Notes: a model not told the origin generated them from the sequence alone. Positions 1 through 7,926 are shown, counted from the first letter of the stretch. The stretch is 39,372 bases of DNA from Thermodesulfobacteriota bacterium (GCA_013154175.1 JAADCZ010000162.1:1-39372); one strand, 5' to 3'. A program made the numbers and translations.

Positions 1-1488
1 GGGCACACCTTTAAGTCCGATACAGATACAGAAGTACTTGCACATCTTATAGAAAAGTACCTGGAAGATGATCTTGAAAAGGCCGTAAGACAGGCTTTAT
101 CAGAGGTTGAAGGGGCCTATGCCCTAGGAGTCCTCTGGGCAGAGCGGCCAAATATGTTGATAGCTGCTAGAAAGCAGAGCCCCTTGGTGCTAGGAGTGGC
201 TGAGAAAGAGTGTTTCATGGCATCTGACATCCCGGCACTTCTCCCATATACCAAAAAGGTTGTTTTTCTCGATGATGGCGAGATGGCAGTCCTCACCTCT
301 GATTCCATGCGAATTATGTCGGTTGAGACAGGAGAGGAAATCGATAAGCCCGTCCAGGAGATCGACTGGGATGCTGCAATGGCAGAAAAAGCGGGTTACA
401 AGCATTTCATGTTGAAAGAGATTTATGAGCAACCTCAGGCCATTCTCAATACCTTCAGGGGCAGGATGTTGCCAGATAAAGGTGAGGTGGAACTGCCAGA
501 AATCAAACTTGCCGATGATGTCATAAAACAACTGAACAAGGTGGTATTACTTGCCTGCGGCACTTCTTGGCATGCTGGGCTGGTTGGTAAATATTGGATT
601 GAAAAATGGGCAAGAATTCCTGTTGAGGTAGAACTTGCATCTGAATTCAGATACCGTGATCTTCTCCTTGACGATAAGAGTCTGACTATACCCATTTCCC
701 AGTCGGGCGAGACTGCCGATACGCTGGCAGGTCTTCGGATCGCCAAGGAACTTGGTTCCTCTATCATTTCAATTTGTAATGTGGTTGGAAGCACCATAAC
801 CCGTGAATCTGACGGGACGGTTTATACCCATGCTGGGCCTGAAATTGGTGTTGCATCCACCAAGGCCTTTACCAGCCAGTTAACTGCTTTGTTTCTTTTG
901 GCATTATATCTTGCCCAAAAGAAAGGAACCCTCAAGTCTGACGAAATTTCTAAAAAGCTCAAAGCCCTTTTGAATGTGCCTAAAATCATTGAAAAAAGGC
1001 TTAAGAAATGGCATGAGGAGGCCTCATCCATAGCCGATGATTTTTATACCTACAGTGACTTTCTCTACTTGGGTAGGCATCTTCAATTCCCAATTGCCCT
1101 GGAGGGAGCTCTAAAGTTAAAAGAGATTTCTTACATTCATGCAGAGGGCTATGCAGCAGGTGAAATGAAACATGGCCCCATAGCCTTAATCGATAGAAAC
1201 ATGCCAGTTGTGGCCCTAGTTCCACGGGATCATGTTTATGAGAAGATGGTTAGCAATGTGGAAGAGGTAAAGTCACGACGCGGCATAGTCATTTCAGTGG
1301 GCGTGGATGGTGACGAAGGCCTTGCACGGTTGAGCAATAGAATGATTGGGGTTCCGGAAGTATCAGCTGAAATCAACCCGTTTATTTTTACTATACCTCT
1401 TCAGCTAATTGCTTATGAAATTGCCCTGGCCAGGGGATGTGATGTGGACCAGCCTAGAAACCTGGCAAAAAGTGTTACTGTAGAATAA
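1..1488 (+). CDS. glmS: Glutamine--fructose-6-phosphate aminotransferase, 5' partial
   Basis: GlmS makes glucosamine-6-phosphate from fructose-6-phosphate and glutamine, the entry to UDP-GlcNAc, peptidoglycan and LPS. Frame 1 is open from base 1, so the ORF-track start at 154 is internal. The first residues (GHTFKSDTDTEV) belong to the N-terminal class II glutamine amidotransferase domain; the catalytic N-terminal Cys lies outside the window. Two SIS sugar-isomerase domains follow. The first carries LACGTSWHA, SQSGETADT and STKAFTSQ. The second carries EGALKLKEISYIHAEGY and GEMKHGPIAL. The C-terminus RNLAKSVTVE is the family's usual end. An epimerase gene follows after 27 bp on the same strand, so both may supply nucleotide sugars for envelope polymers. 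Identification is firm. Confidence 0.97.
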   Translation, partial: GHTFKSDTDTEVLAHLIEKYLEDDLEKAVRQALSEVEGAYALGVLWAERPNMLIAARKQSPLVLGVAEKECFMASDIPALLPYTKKVVFLDDGEMAVLTSDSMRIMSVETGEEIDKPVQEIDWDAAMAEKAGYKHFMLKEIYEQPQAILNTFRGRMLPDKGEVELPEIKLADDVIKQLNKVVLLACGTSWHAGLVGKYWIEKWARIPVEVELASEFRYRDLLLDDKSLTIPISQSGETADTLAGLRIAKELGSSIISICNVVGSTITRESDGTVYTHAGPEIGVASTKAFTSQLTALFLLALYLAQKKGTLKSDEISKKLKALLNVPKIIEKRLKKWHEEASSIADDFYTYSDFLYLGRHLQFPIALEGALKLKEISYIHAEGYAAGEMKHGPIALIDRNMPVVALVPRDHVYEKMVSNVEEVKSRRGIVISVGVDGDEGLARLSNRMIGVPEVSAEINPFIFTIPLQLIAYEIALARGCDVDQPRNLAKSVTVE

Positions 1489-1515
1489 TGATGCCCGAAA
1501 GGATTTGTTTGCTTC

Positions 1516-2535
1516 ATGAAAGAATTTGAGAAAGTACTTGTTACTGGCGCAGCCGGTTTTATTGGATTTCATTTGTCAAAAAGGTTGTTGGAAGAGGGAT
1601 GTCAGGTAGTGGGCCTGGATATTATCAACGACTACTATGACCCAGCCATCAAAGAGGCAAGACTTGAGCTGCTTAAGCCATATGAAAAGTTCAAGTTCGT
1701 CAAAATAGACCTGGCTGACAAGCCTGCAATGGATGAGCTATTTGCCCAGGAAAAATTTGATGTCGTGGTGAATCTGGCTGCCCAGGCAGGCGTGAGATAT
1801 TCCCTCGTAAATCCACAGTCTTATGTGGACTCCAATTTGGTGGGGTTTGTCAATATACTTGAAGGTTGCAGACATAATGACGTGAAACATCTGGTGTTTG
1901 CGTCGTCCAGCTCTGTGTATGGCTCAAACACCAAGATGCCCTTTAGTGTCCATGACAATGTTGATCATCCAGTCTCTCTTTATGCAGCCAGCAAAAAGTC
2001 CAATGAGCTAATGGCCCATACCTATGCGCATCTGTTTGGTATTCCATGTACAGGCCTTCGTTTTTTCACTGTCTATGGGCCTTGGGGCAGGCCAGACATG
2101 GCACTGTTTCTGTTTACCAAGGCGATTTTGGAAGATAAACCCATAAATGTATTCAATTATGGCAAGATGCAGCGGGACTTTACATATATTGACGATATAA
2201 TTGAAGGTGTAGTTCGTGTGATGGCAAAACCTGCAGCCCCAAATCCGGAATGGAGTGGGGACAATCCAGACCCTGGCTCCAGTTATGCACCTTACAAAAT
2301 TTATAACATAGGCAATAATCAGCCAGTTGAGCTGATGCACTTCATAAAGGTAATAGAAGATACCCTTGGCAAAAAGGCCAAGAAGAATCTACTTCCCTTA
2401 CAGCCTGGTGACGTACCGGCAACTTATGCAGATATTGACGATTTAGTAAAAGACACTGGTTTTAAACCTTCAACCCCCTTGGAAATTGGGATTCCGAAGT
2501 TTATAGAGTGGTACAGGGATTATTTTAAGGTTTAA
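1516..2535 (+). CDS. NAD-dependent sugar epimerase, UDP-glucuronate 4-epimerase-like
   Basis: Extended short-chain dehydrogenase of 339 aa. The N-terminal Rossmann motif is VTGAAGFIGFHL. The catalytic triad region shows the Ser stretch ASSSSVYG and the YAASK form of YxxxK near residue 156. The blocks GVRYSLVNPQSYVDSNL, RFFTVYGPWGRPDMA and QRDFTYIDDI are those of the LpsL/CapI-type UDP-glucuronate 4-epimerases, which interconvert UDP-glucuronate and UDP-galacturonate for LPS core or capsule. Substrate is inferred from motif similarity; a UDP-GlcNAc or UDP-glucose epimerase cannot be excluded. The ATG at 1516 has AAAGGA about 11 nt upstream. It lies 27 bp after glmS and is probably co-transcribed with it. 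Confidence 0.88.
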   Translation: MKEFEKVLVTGAAGFIGFHLSKRLLEEGCQVVGLDIINDYYDPAIKEARLELLKPYEKFKFVKIDLADKPAMDELFAQEKFDVVVNLAAQAGVRYSLVNPQSYVDSNLVGFVNILEGCRHNDVKHLVFASSSSVYGSNTKMPFSVHDNVDHPVSLYAASKKSNELMAHTYAHLFGIPCTGLRFFTVYGPWGRPDMALFLFTKAILEDKPINVFNYGKMQRDFTYIDDIIEGVVRVMAKPAAPNPEWSGDNPDPGSSYAPYKIYNIGNNQPVELMHFIKVIEDTLGKKAKKNLLPLQPGDVPATYADIDDLVKDTGFKPSTPLEIGIPKFIEWYRDYFKV

Positions 2536-2545
2536 CAACAGCTGC

Positions 2546-2574
2546 TTGACTATTTTAATAAAAAGTGTTAATCG
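2546..2574 (+). promoter_or_regulatory. Possible sigma-70 promoter for tRNA-Pro
   Basis: TTGACT, 17 bp, then TAATCG ends about 34 bp before the mature tRNA 5' end. The -35 is good (5/6) and the -10 is weak, so the call is tentative. The tRNA could also be read through from the epimerase gene. Confidence 0.4.
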
Positions 2575-2607
2575 AAATAGCCTCTAGCGGTATAAGTCAA
2601 AGATTTA

Positions 2608-2684
2608 CGGGACGTGGCGCAGTCTGGAAGCGCACCTGAATGGGGTTCAGGGGGTCGGAGGTTCAAATCCTCTCGTCCCGACCA
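2608..2684 (+). tRNA. tRNA-Pro, anticodon GGG, CCA encoded
   Basis: A 77-nt cloverleaf. The acceptor stem CGGGACG pairs with CGTCCCG, followed by discriminator A and an encoded CCA. The D arm is GCGC/GCGC. The anticodon stem CCTGA/TCAGG closes the loop ATGGGGT, so the anticodon is GGG (reads CCC). The T arm is GGAGG/CCTCT with loop TTCAAAT, with one terminal G-T pair. Sequence and layout resemble known bacterial proline tRNAs. A Rho-independent terminator follows 9 nt after the CCA. Confidence 0.97.
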
Positions 2685-2693
2685 AGAAAAAAT

Positions 2694-2719
2694 AAGGCGT
2701 CGTTAAGACGCCTTTTTTA
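2694..2719 (+). terminator. Rho-independent terminator of tRNA-Pro
   Basis: Perfect 8-bp stem AAGGCGTC/GACGCCTT with a 5-nt loop GTTAA, running into a T tract (TTTTTT). Confidence 0.9.
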
Positions 2720-2842
2720 TTTTGTTGGATATGGCAATTTTTTTAGCAGTCGTTTTAGCCACTAAGTGGCCCATTATCAAAGAGATTAGTTTGATGATGG
2801 GGGACGCCGTCCAAATTTAAAATGGTCTTTTAAAAAGATTTA
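2720..2842. other. Structured spacer between tRNA-Pro and the PKD protein gene
   Basis: No ORF is credible here. Three hairpins follow each other: GCCAC-TAA-GTGGC, the 12-bp stem at 2770-2801, and GGAC-GCC-GTCC. Next comes the GC-rich hairpin at 2843-2864. No convincing promoter was found. It may be a degraded element, a small RNA, or the 3' tail of the opposing transcript. Confidence 0.4.
2770..2801. repeat. 12-bp inverted repeat hairpin
   Basis: CCCATTATCAAA and TTTGATGATGGG pair over 12 positions, with one non-Watson-Crick position, around the 8-nt loop GAGATTAG. It has no T tract, so it is not a typical terminator. Function unknown. Confidence 0.6.
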
Positions 2843-2869
2843 GGGGCCCAGAGTAAAGGGCCCCTTTTT
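2843..2869. terminator. Probable bidirectional terminator
   Basis: Perfect 7-bp GC stem GGGGCCC/GGGCCCC with an 8-nt loop, followed on the + strand by TTTTT. On the - strand it lies 20 nt after the stop codon of the PKD protein gene, with a T run five bases further on. It probably ends the leftward PKD transcript, and the + side is also terminator-like. Confidence 0.65.
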
Positions 2870-2883
2870 CATTGCAAGCTTTA

Positions 2884-5427
2884 TTATGGCTGAAGCTCTA
2901 TTTGTCTCTCAAATCCAAGGTCAAAGTTAAGGGGTTTTCTCATGAGCTTGAAGTCTAGGCGGATCTGCTCTAGATCTTCCCCTGCCGGCCAGCTATCTCC
3001 CTCCGGCACGATGATGAAATAGGGTTTTCCGTCTTCTGTGTAGCCATCTGGGGCTAGGCCTGGCTTTGAATCGTCATCCAGAAGGGGAATGGTGCTCGAT
3101 TCCAGGATCATGCGGACGGGGCCGGTAAGATCAGCATCTGAACTGTTGGTCAAAGTAAGATATACAAAGAAACAACGGTTTATTCTGTCATACAGTGTGC
3201 GTGATGTCGTGACTTCAATGTCCGCTGTTATATCCTGCCAGGCAGGGCTAAGGCCATTTACTATTACAGTTACAGGTTCGGATGTGACAGATGCACCATC
3301 GTTGTCATAGGCTGTGCAGGTGGCCTGAAATTCTCCGGCATCTTCATAGGTATAAGTTACAATACTTGCGTCTGAAGTTATTGGGTCATGTCCGTCTCCA
3401 AAGTCGAACTCGTAGTGGTCGATACTTCCGTCATTGTCTGTTGCTTCACAGGAGAATGTCACGGCAAGGGGAGCCTGGCCAGAAGTAGGCTCTGCAGCGA
3501 ATGATTCTATCACAGGCGGTTCATTGGGGATCTGGCTGAAGTTGGCAGTGCAGCTCTTGTCGGAATCCATGGTTATGGCACACGTTGAATTGCTTGCGCA
3601 TTCTTCACAGTCACCGCTCCAGCCTGCAAACTGAAAGCCTTCTGTCGGCTCGGCTGTCAAAGTGACCTGTGTATTTTCCAGAAACTCAGACGAACAGTTC
3701 TCCGGACAGTTTATACCCTCTATGTCGCTTGTGACGCTTCCACCGTCTTCTGGTGATACGTTCACATCCAGCTCATGATGGATTTCAGGACCACTCACTG
3801 TGATGGTGATGCTATTGCTGGTTGCGTTATCATCTTCGTCATCCCACACTCTGCAGTAGGCCGTATAGGTGCCAGGAGTCTGATAAGTATGGGTAAAAGT
3901 AAAGTTTCCTTCAAAAGTATAATATGGGAACTCTGAATCCCCCAAAAACCACTCTATCGATGGAATGGTACCCCCGTCCGGATCGTGGGCCTGGCAGGTA
4001 AAGGTAACATCTAGTGGGGCTTGGCCAGAAGTAGGCTCTGCAGTGAAAGAGTCGATTTGAGGGGGGACGCTTTGTTCTGTTTCATAACTACATTCTTGCA
4101 CTGGTTCTAATGTAATAGGAGTTAACTCTCTAATTACATTATTTTCAGTGACTCCTTCATCTCTATAAATGTTGATTTTGTCATAATAAGAAGAAAATGA
4201 AGAAATGTTTAGGCTATCATGAACGGTTTGAACTAAATTACAATCGGGAATATTTCCATCGGTACTAAGCCTTAAAATCCAAGGGTATGCTGTGTATTCT
4301 CCAGCTACTATAATAGCATCTGATGTTATATCCAAATCATAAAAAAGTTGATGGGCCGTTTCAGTACCATATAATTTTTGCCACAGAAGTTCACCTTCTG
4401 AAGAAAGTTGAGCTAACCATCCGCTATTATTCAAGTTATTATCTAGGTAAGCTCCACCGATTAATATTTTATTGTTAATAATGTTGGTGAATTTAGAGAA
4501 TAAACTACCTGTATTCGATTTTAAGATTTTTGACCAAATGATCTCTCCCCTGTGATTTAACTTTAAAATTAATGCGGTCCAGAGATTATCTACACCTTTA
4601 AGAGATCCAGTTACAATAAATTCGCCATCCTTGGTCTCCTTTATTGAATATGCGGTATCAACTGTGTCATATCCTCCAAACTCATGCACCCATTCTAATT
4701 GACCGATATTATCAACTTTAAGAACTAAAAAGTGCTCTCTCCATTGGTTGCCCCCACCAAAAGACTGAGTATTTCCAGCTATAATATAGCCACCATCACT
4801 AGTTTGCTGCACGAAATAACCTTTATCATCTGTGGAATTTTGCAGATGATTAGGTCCTAAATCCTGACCATATCTATATGACCATTCTAACTTACCAGCT
4901 GATGAGAGTTTTATGAGAAGGACATCGTCTAGATTGCTTTGGATATATCCAGTTACTATGTATCCCCCATCATTTGTAATACCAACTGAATACGCTTCAC
5001 AATGCTCATAATCATCTGCTGTAAAAGATTTTTGCCATTCTAAGTCTCCATCAGAGTCAAGTTTCATTATCCAGACATCTCTGGCATTATCAGTTCCCAT
5101 TGCTGATCCAACTGCAATAAATCCTCCATCATGTGTTTGTTTAATGCTTTGGGCCCAAGTATTTACGTTGGTAATGAATTTGGCCCACTCAACATTGCCA
5201 CTTGAATCCAACTTGATCACTTTTACATGATATCCGCTTAAAGAATCGAGAGCTATCAATCCACCATCGTTTGAATGTTGAATAGACCTGAAGGCTCCCT
5301 TGACCAATAAATTGTTGTTAGTTTCTTTAAATTTTTCAATCCAATAGCTTGAATTACTATACGATATATTTGCCATCCCAAGAATAAATAAGCTTAAAAC
5401 TACTAGAGTTATGACGAATCTATTCAT
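2884..5427 (-). CDS. Large exported beta-propeller/PKD-domain protein
   Basis: About 847 aa. The track start (5445) encodes MEDGKK, which is the Shine-Dalgarno itself (GGAGGATGG). The ATG at 5427 opens a clear signal peptide (MNRFVITLVVLSLFILGMA). Residues ~35-420 hold at least six repeats of the type DGGYIVTG...LIKLSSAGKLEW, typical of a beta-propeller. Then come a PKD domain (EPTSGQAPLDVTFTCQA), a Cys-containing 'bacterial repeat' segment (VTLTAEPTEGFQFAGWSGDC), a second PKD domain (EPTSGQAPLAVTFSCEA) and an unrecognised C-terminal ~120 aa. No LPxTG, PEP-CTERM or T9SS tail is seen, so it is probably secreted. The gene starts 61 bp after the PEP-CTERM-like gene, so the two are likely one operon. 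Base composition shifts sharply inside the gene: AT-rich upstream of about 4080, GC-richer after. Ligand and role are unknown; adhesion or matrix binding is plausible. Confidence 0.85.
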   Translation of the reverse strand: MNRFVITLVVLSLFILGMANISYSNSSYWIEKFKETNNNLLVKGAFRSIQHSNDGGLIALDSLSGYHVKVIKLDSSGNVEWAKFITNVNTWAQSIKQTHDGGFIAVGSAMGTDNARDVWIMKLDSDGDLEWQKSFTADDYEHCEAYSVGITNDGGYIVTGYIQSNLDDVLLIKLSSAGKLEWSYRYGQDLGPNHLQNSTDDKGYFVQQTSDGGYIIAGNTQSFGGGNQWREHFLVLKVDNIGQLEWVHEFGGYDTVDTAYSIKETKDGEFIVTGSLKGVDNLWTALILKLNHRGEIIWSKILKSNTGSLFSKFTNIINNKILIGGAYLDNNLNNSGWLAQLSSEGELLWQKLYGTETAHQLFYDLDITSDAIIVAGEYTAYPWILRLSTDGNIPDCNLVQTVHDSLNISSFSSYYDKINIYRDEGVTENNVIRELTPITLEPVQECSYETEQSVPPQIDSFTAEPTSGQAPLDVTFTCQAHDPDGGTIPSIEWFLGDSEFPYYTFEGNFTFTHTYQTPGTYTAYCRVWDDEDDNATSNSITITVSGPEIHHELDVNVSPEDGGSVTSDIEGINCPENCSSEFLENTQVTLTAEPTEGFQFAGWSGDCEECASNSTCAITMDSDKSCTANFSQIPNEPPVIESFAAEPTSGQAPLAVTFSCEATDNDGSIDHYEFDFGDGHDPITSDASIVTYTYEDAGEFQATCTAYDNDGASVTSEPVTVIVNGLSPAWQDITADIEVTTSRTLYDRINRCFFVYLTLTNSSDADLTGPVRMILESSTIPLLDDDSKPGLAPDGYTEDGKPYFIIVPEGDSWPAGEDLEQIRLDFKLMRKPLNFDLGFERQIELQP
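3476..4043 (-). repeat. Direct DNA repeat marking duplicated PKD domains
   Basis: The 22-mer tggccagaagtaggctctgcag occurs identically at 3476-3497 and 4022-4043, with similar flanks. Both copies encode the start of a PKD domain (EPTSGQAP). The near-identity at DNA level points to a recent intragenic duplication or gene conversion. Confidence 0.85.
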
Positions 5428-5488
5428 TTTTTTACCATCCTCCATTTGCCTAGATAATTTTTGTATCTTAGGCGGTTGCTATTTCCCA

Positions 5489-6172
5489 CTAGACGATTGA
5501 TTGATAAAGATTACGCCCTCTTCCGCTGCGCATAATCCCGATGCTGATCAAACCCGAGCATAATAGTAAAAAAGTTCCTGGTAGTGGTACTGGGGATGGG
5601 GTTTTGTTGAATGAGATATTGTCTATCTCAAGGGTATCGGATGTGTTGAAGTCAGTATCCCAGATTGTAAATATAAGTTCCACAGTTTGACCGCTATGAG
5701 TCGCTGCAAACGAAGTGATATTTCGTGTTATTGAAATTCCATTGATAAGTTCTGAATCAGGTATATCTGCAAGAAGGTCCACCTGATCCGTGTTGTTGAA
5801 AGCCAATAGGCTAACAGAAAGGCCATCGTCAATGTCACTGGTGGGCGACCATTTTAGCCAGACTGTAATCTCCATAGATTCGTTTGGATCTAGGGAGTCG
5901 AGTTCAAAGTCCTGATAAAGGGAATTTTGCCAATAAGTATCATCAAGAGTCAACCTTGCCTTTTGATCAGCATCAACGATTTGATAATGCCCAGAAGAAT
6001 TGGGATCGACTGCTATGCTATTGAGGTTGACATCGATCAGTTCCCCTTGCCAACCACTAAAATCTCCATTACTAAAATCCCCATTTTGAAAATATGCTGC
6101 TTGTATTTCTGGAGTACACCAACTTATTAGCAACAAAAAGAGAGTTGATATCAAGGTCCCTATCTGCTTCAT
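5489..6172 (-). CDS. Exported protein with VPLP-type PEP-CTERM sorting signal
   Basis: About 227 aa. The track start uses TTG at 6187; the ATG at 6172 is preceded by GGAGG at 8 nt and opens a signal peptide (MKQIGTLISTLFLLLISW). The mature part begins with NGDFSNGDFSGW and is beta-rich, like carbohydrate-binding or jelly-roll modules found in PEP-CTERM proteins. The C-terminus reads PSPVPLPGTFLLLCSGLI, then a short basic tail (RSGRGRN). This is the tripartite exosortase-type signal of VPLP motif, membrane segment and Arg-rich end. By family knowledge such proteins are processed by an exosortase and linked to exopolysaccharide production; no exosortase lies in this window. A sigma-54-type promoter precedes it and the PKD gene follows. 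Ligand unknown. Confidence 0.85.
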   Translation of the reverse strand: MKQIGTLISTLFLLLISWCTPEIQAAYFQNGDFSNGDFSGWQGELIDVNLNSIAVDPNSSGHYQIVDADQKARLTLDDTYWQNSLYQDFELDSLDPNESMEITVWLKWSPTSDIDDGLSVSLLAFNNTDQVDLLADIPDSELINGISITRNITSFAATHSGQTVELIFTIWDTDFNTSDTLEIDNISFNKTPSPVPLPGTFLLLCSGLISIGIMRSGRGRNLYQSIV

Positions 6173-6210
6173 TACCTCATCCTCCAAATTTTTTTGCTGC
6201 AGATTATTAG

Positions 6211-6224
6211 CATAAAATGTGCCG
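6211..6224 (-). promoter_or_regulatory. Sigma-54 (-24/-12) promoter for the PEP-CTERM/PKD operon
   Basis: Read on the - strand the element is CGGCACATTTTATGCT, against the consensus TGGCACGNNNNTTGCW. GG and GC are at the exact required spacing and nine fixed core positions match. The predicted start lies near 6199, leaving a ~27-nt leader with GGAGG before the ATG at 6172. No competing sigma-70 element of equal quality was seen. Confidence 0.75.
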
Positions 6225-6259
6225 TTGTAACTTCTTGATATTTAAGACATTTTTTAATG

Positions 6260-6275
6260 TAAACCAAAAGGTTTA
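6260..6275. promoter_or_regulatory. Upstream inverted repeat, proximal (possible activator site)
   Basis: TAAACC-AAAA-GGTTTA, a perfect 6-bp inverted repeat with a 4-bp spacer. It is centred about 70 bp upstream of the predicted sigma-54 start, a usual distance for an enhancer-binding activator. A second copy of the core lies 130 bp further upstream. The binding protein is not identified. Confidence 0.55.
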
Positions 6276-6528
6276 TGGAAATAATTATCCATGGAGTTAG
6301 TTTAAGATAGAATTTTCAGGAGATTTGATTTGGTGAGAGGTGTGAAAAAGATTTCCTTTTTTTGAGAAAAGTTTTCCATAAACTCTTTGTAAACCTTTTT
6401 GGTTTGGGGAATAAGGCTTAAAATTTTAAAGAAAATTTCATTAAGAAGGGATTGCTCTGATGTTTATTAAGAATATTGGGAAGCTGATCTATAAAATAGG
6501 GCGAGGGGTGGAGTTGTCTGACGTATCA
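6276..6528. other. AT-rich non-coding region upstream of the PEP-CTERM operon
   Basis: No ORF is supported. Besides the distal inverted repeat it holds a second TTCCATAAAC motif (near 6375) that also flanks the proximal repeat in reverse orientation. It also has a weak AT-only inverted repeat near 6420-6440, too poor to call as a terminator of the regulator gene. Confidence 0.4.
6390..6405. promoter_or_regulatory. Upstream inverted repeat, distal (possible activator site)
   Basis: TAAACC-TTTTT-GGTTTG is the same arm sequence as the proximal copy with a 5-bp spacer, about 200 bp upstream of the predicted start. Two matching dyads upstream of a -24/-12 element fit a bacterial enhancer-binding protein, but the LuxR-type regulator next door is an alternative binder. 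Confidence 0.5.
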
Positions 6529-7926
6529 TCAGTATCCTGGATCTGAAAGCTTGAATTTTTTAATAAGTTCTTTCTTGCCTTTGACTCCTGCCTTTTCATA
6601 AATTCTGTTGCAAAGGGCCTTGATGGTTCCAAGGGCTAGGTCAAGCTCTGCGGCAATATCCTTTAATTTTTTGCCTAAGATAAGCTCCTGAAATACTTCC
6701 TTTTCACGTTGTGAAAGTCCAAGTTTGATGGCTATTTCTTCCACGGTGCGGTTTAATCTTTCGGGCCTGGATGCTTGTGTGCCGGTGGCTGTTACTGGCT
6801 TTGGGGAGGGAACGGGCAATGATGGTTTTTCCCCATCAGGAGGTGGAAGGGGCAAGGGAGCTGATGAACTAGTAGTTTTCAGCTCACTTAGGCTTAAATA
6901 GAGGGGTAGAAGCGTTATGAAGAGAAAGCCTAGTGCCCATTGATATTCAAAAAGAGAGTTATGGATGGGAATTTTTTCCAATTCAATGCCAAGGATGATA
7001 GAAACTGGGAAAATGGCCATGCCAGTGGCAGCCTGGCTAATATGATCTGAAAATGCCAGGAGAAAGGTTACAGAAAAGCAGTCCATTAGCCCAAAACTAA
7101 AATCCATGAGGGTCATTGACCATATAGACCATGGACCTTTTGACATCTGTATGGTCAAGGCCAGGCCCATGATGGCGACGGCTCCAAAGGGAATGAGGCG
7201 GCGTAAACTAAGATTTTTTTCATATCTTGACAAAAGGATGGTTACCGCTATGCCTCCGATGTAACAGACTAGGCAAATGAACCAGAAAAGTTTGGATGGC
7301 ACATTTGGTGGGTTAAGATTTTTCATGCCATTGTAGAGACCGCCAAGGGTATAGAAGCAGAGGCAAAATATCCAAAACCATATTAGCTTCTTGTTCCTTT
7401 TGATTTTTAATGAAAGAGCGTTGGGTAGTAGGGCAGGTTTTTGAATTCTCAGGCTGGCCAAGAGTACACAAATGATTAAAAGTCCAATGGGAAATGGCAG
7501 GCTTGACAGGGCATATATAATTGTATTGCCTGCTATGATTCCGATACCAGCCCTTATAACAATATATTCAATCATTTTCCCTGAGCAAAGCAATATCAAA
7601 TGAACAATGAGCACTCCGAAGACAAGGCCCATGGTCAGTCCTAATACGGGAGCTGGTTTACATATGCAGAGTCCGGCAAGGAGCCCTTCAAGGGGCCAAG
7701 CGGCTAATGGTAGCATGGATTCTGGGAAGAATTTCTTCCAGGAAAGTAAACCGAGGGGAAGGCCTGCGATGTTACCAATGAGAAACATGAAGGTGAAGGA
7801 TTGGTTGCCCGGGCTAGGTAATAGGTCTTGCTCCAAACCAACACCAATGAGCACCAGGGTGACAAGGGCAAAGCCGCGTGCAATCGGGTCCTTAAAATAG
7901 GTCAAAAATTTAGACGCAAGTCTCAT
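6529..7926 (-). CDS. Membrane-anchored LuxR-type transcriptional regulator
   Basis: About 465 aa. The track start (7974) is replaced by the ATG at 7926 (MRLASKFLTYF), which has GGAGGAGGG directly upstream. Residues ~15-370 form ten or more hydrophobic segments resembling an MFS-like membrane domain. A Pro/Ser-rich linker (SSAPLPLPPPDGEKPS) follows. The last ~65 residues are a LuxR/GerE helix-turn-helix (LSQREKEVFQELILGKKLKD, then GTIKALCNRIYEKAGVK). This is the architecture of one-component membrane regulators that sense a transported or membrane ligand. No receiver domain is present. It lies upstream of, and in the same direction as, the PEP-CTERM/PKD operon, which it could control. Signal and targets are unknown. 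Confidence 0.85.
   Translation of the reverse strand: MRLASKFLTYFKDPIARGFALVTLVLIGVGLEQDLLPSPGNQSFTFMFLIGNIAGLPLGLLSWKKFFPESMLPLAAWPLEGLLAGLCICKPAPVLGLTMGLVFGVLIVHLILLCSGKMIEYIVIRAGIGIIAGNTIIYALSSLPFPIGLLIICVLLASLRIQKPALLPNALSLKIKRNKKLIWFWIFCLCFYTLGGLYNGMKNLNPPNVPSKLFWFICLVCYIGGIAVTILLSRYEKNLSLRRLIPFGAVAIMGLALTIQMSKGPWSIWSMTLMDFSFGLMDCFSVTFLLAFSDHISQAATGMAIFPVSIILGIELEKIPIHNSLFEYQWALGFLFITLLPLYLSLSELKTTSSSAPLPLPPPDGEKPSLPVPSPKPVTATGTQASRPERLNRTVEEIAIKLGLSQREKEVFQELILGKKLKDIAAELDLALGTIKALCNRIYEKAGVKGKKELIKKFKLSDPGY

Noticed and set aside
6410-6445. AT-only inverted repeat AAATTTT/AAAATTT as terminator of the LuxR-type gene
   Set aside because: The stem has no G-C pairs and no clear loop or T tract for a stable terminator.
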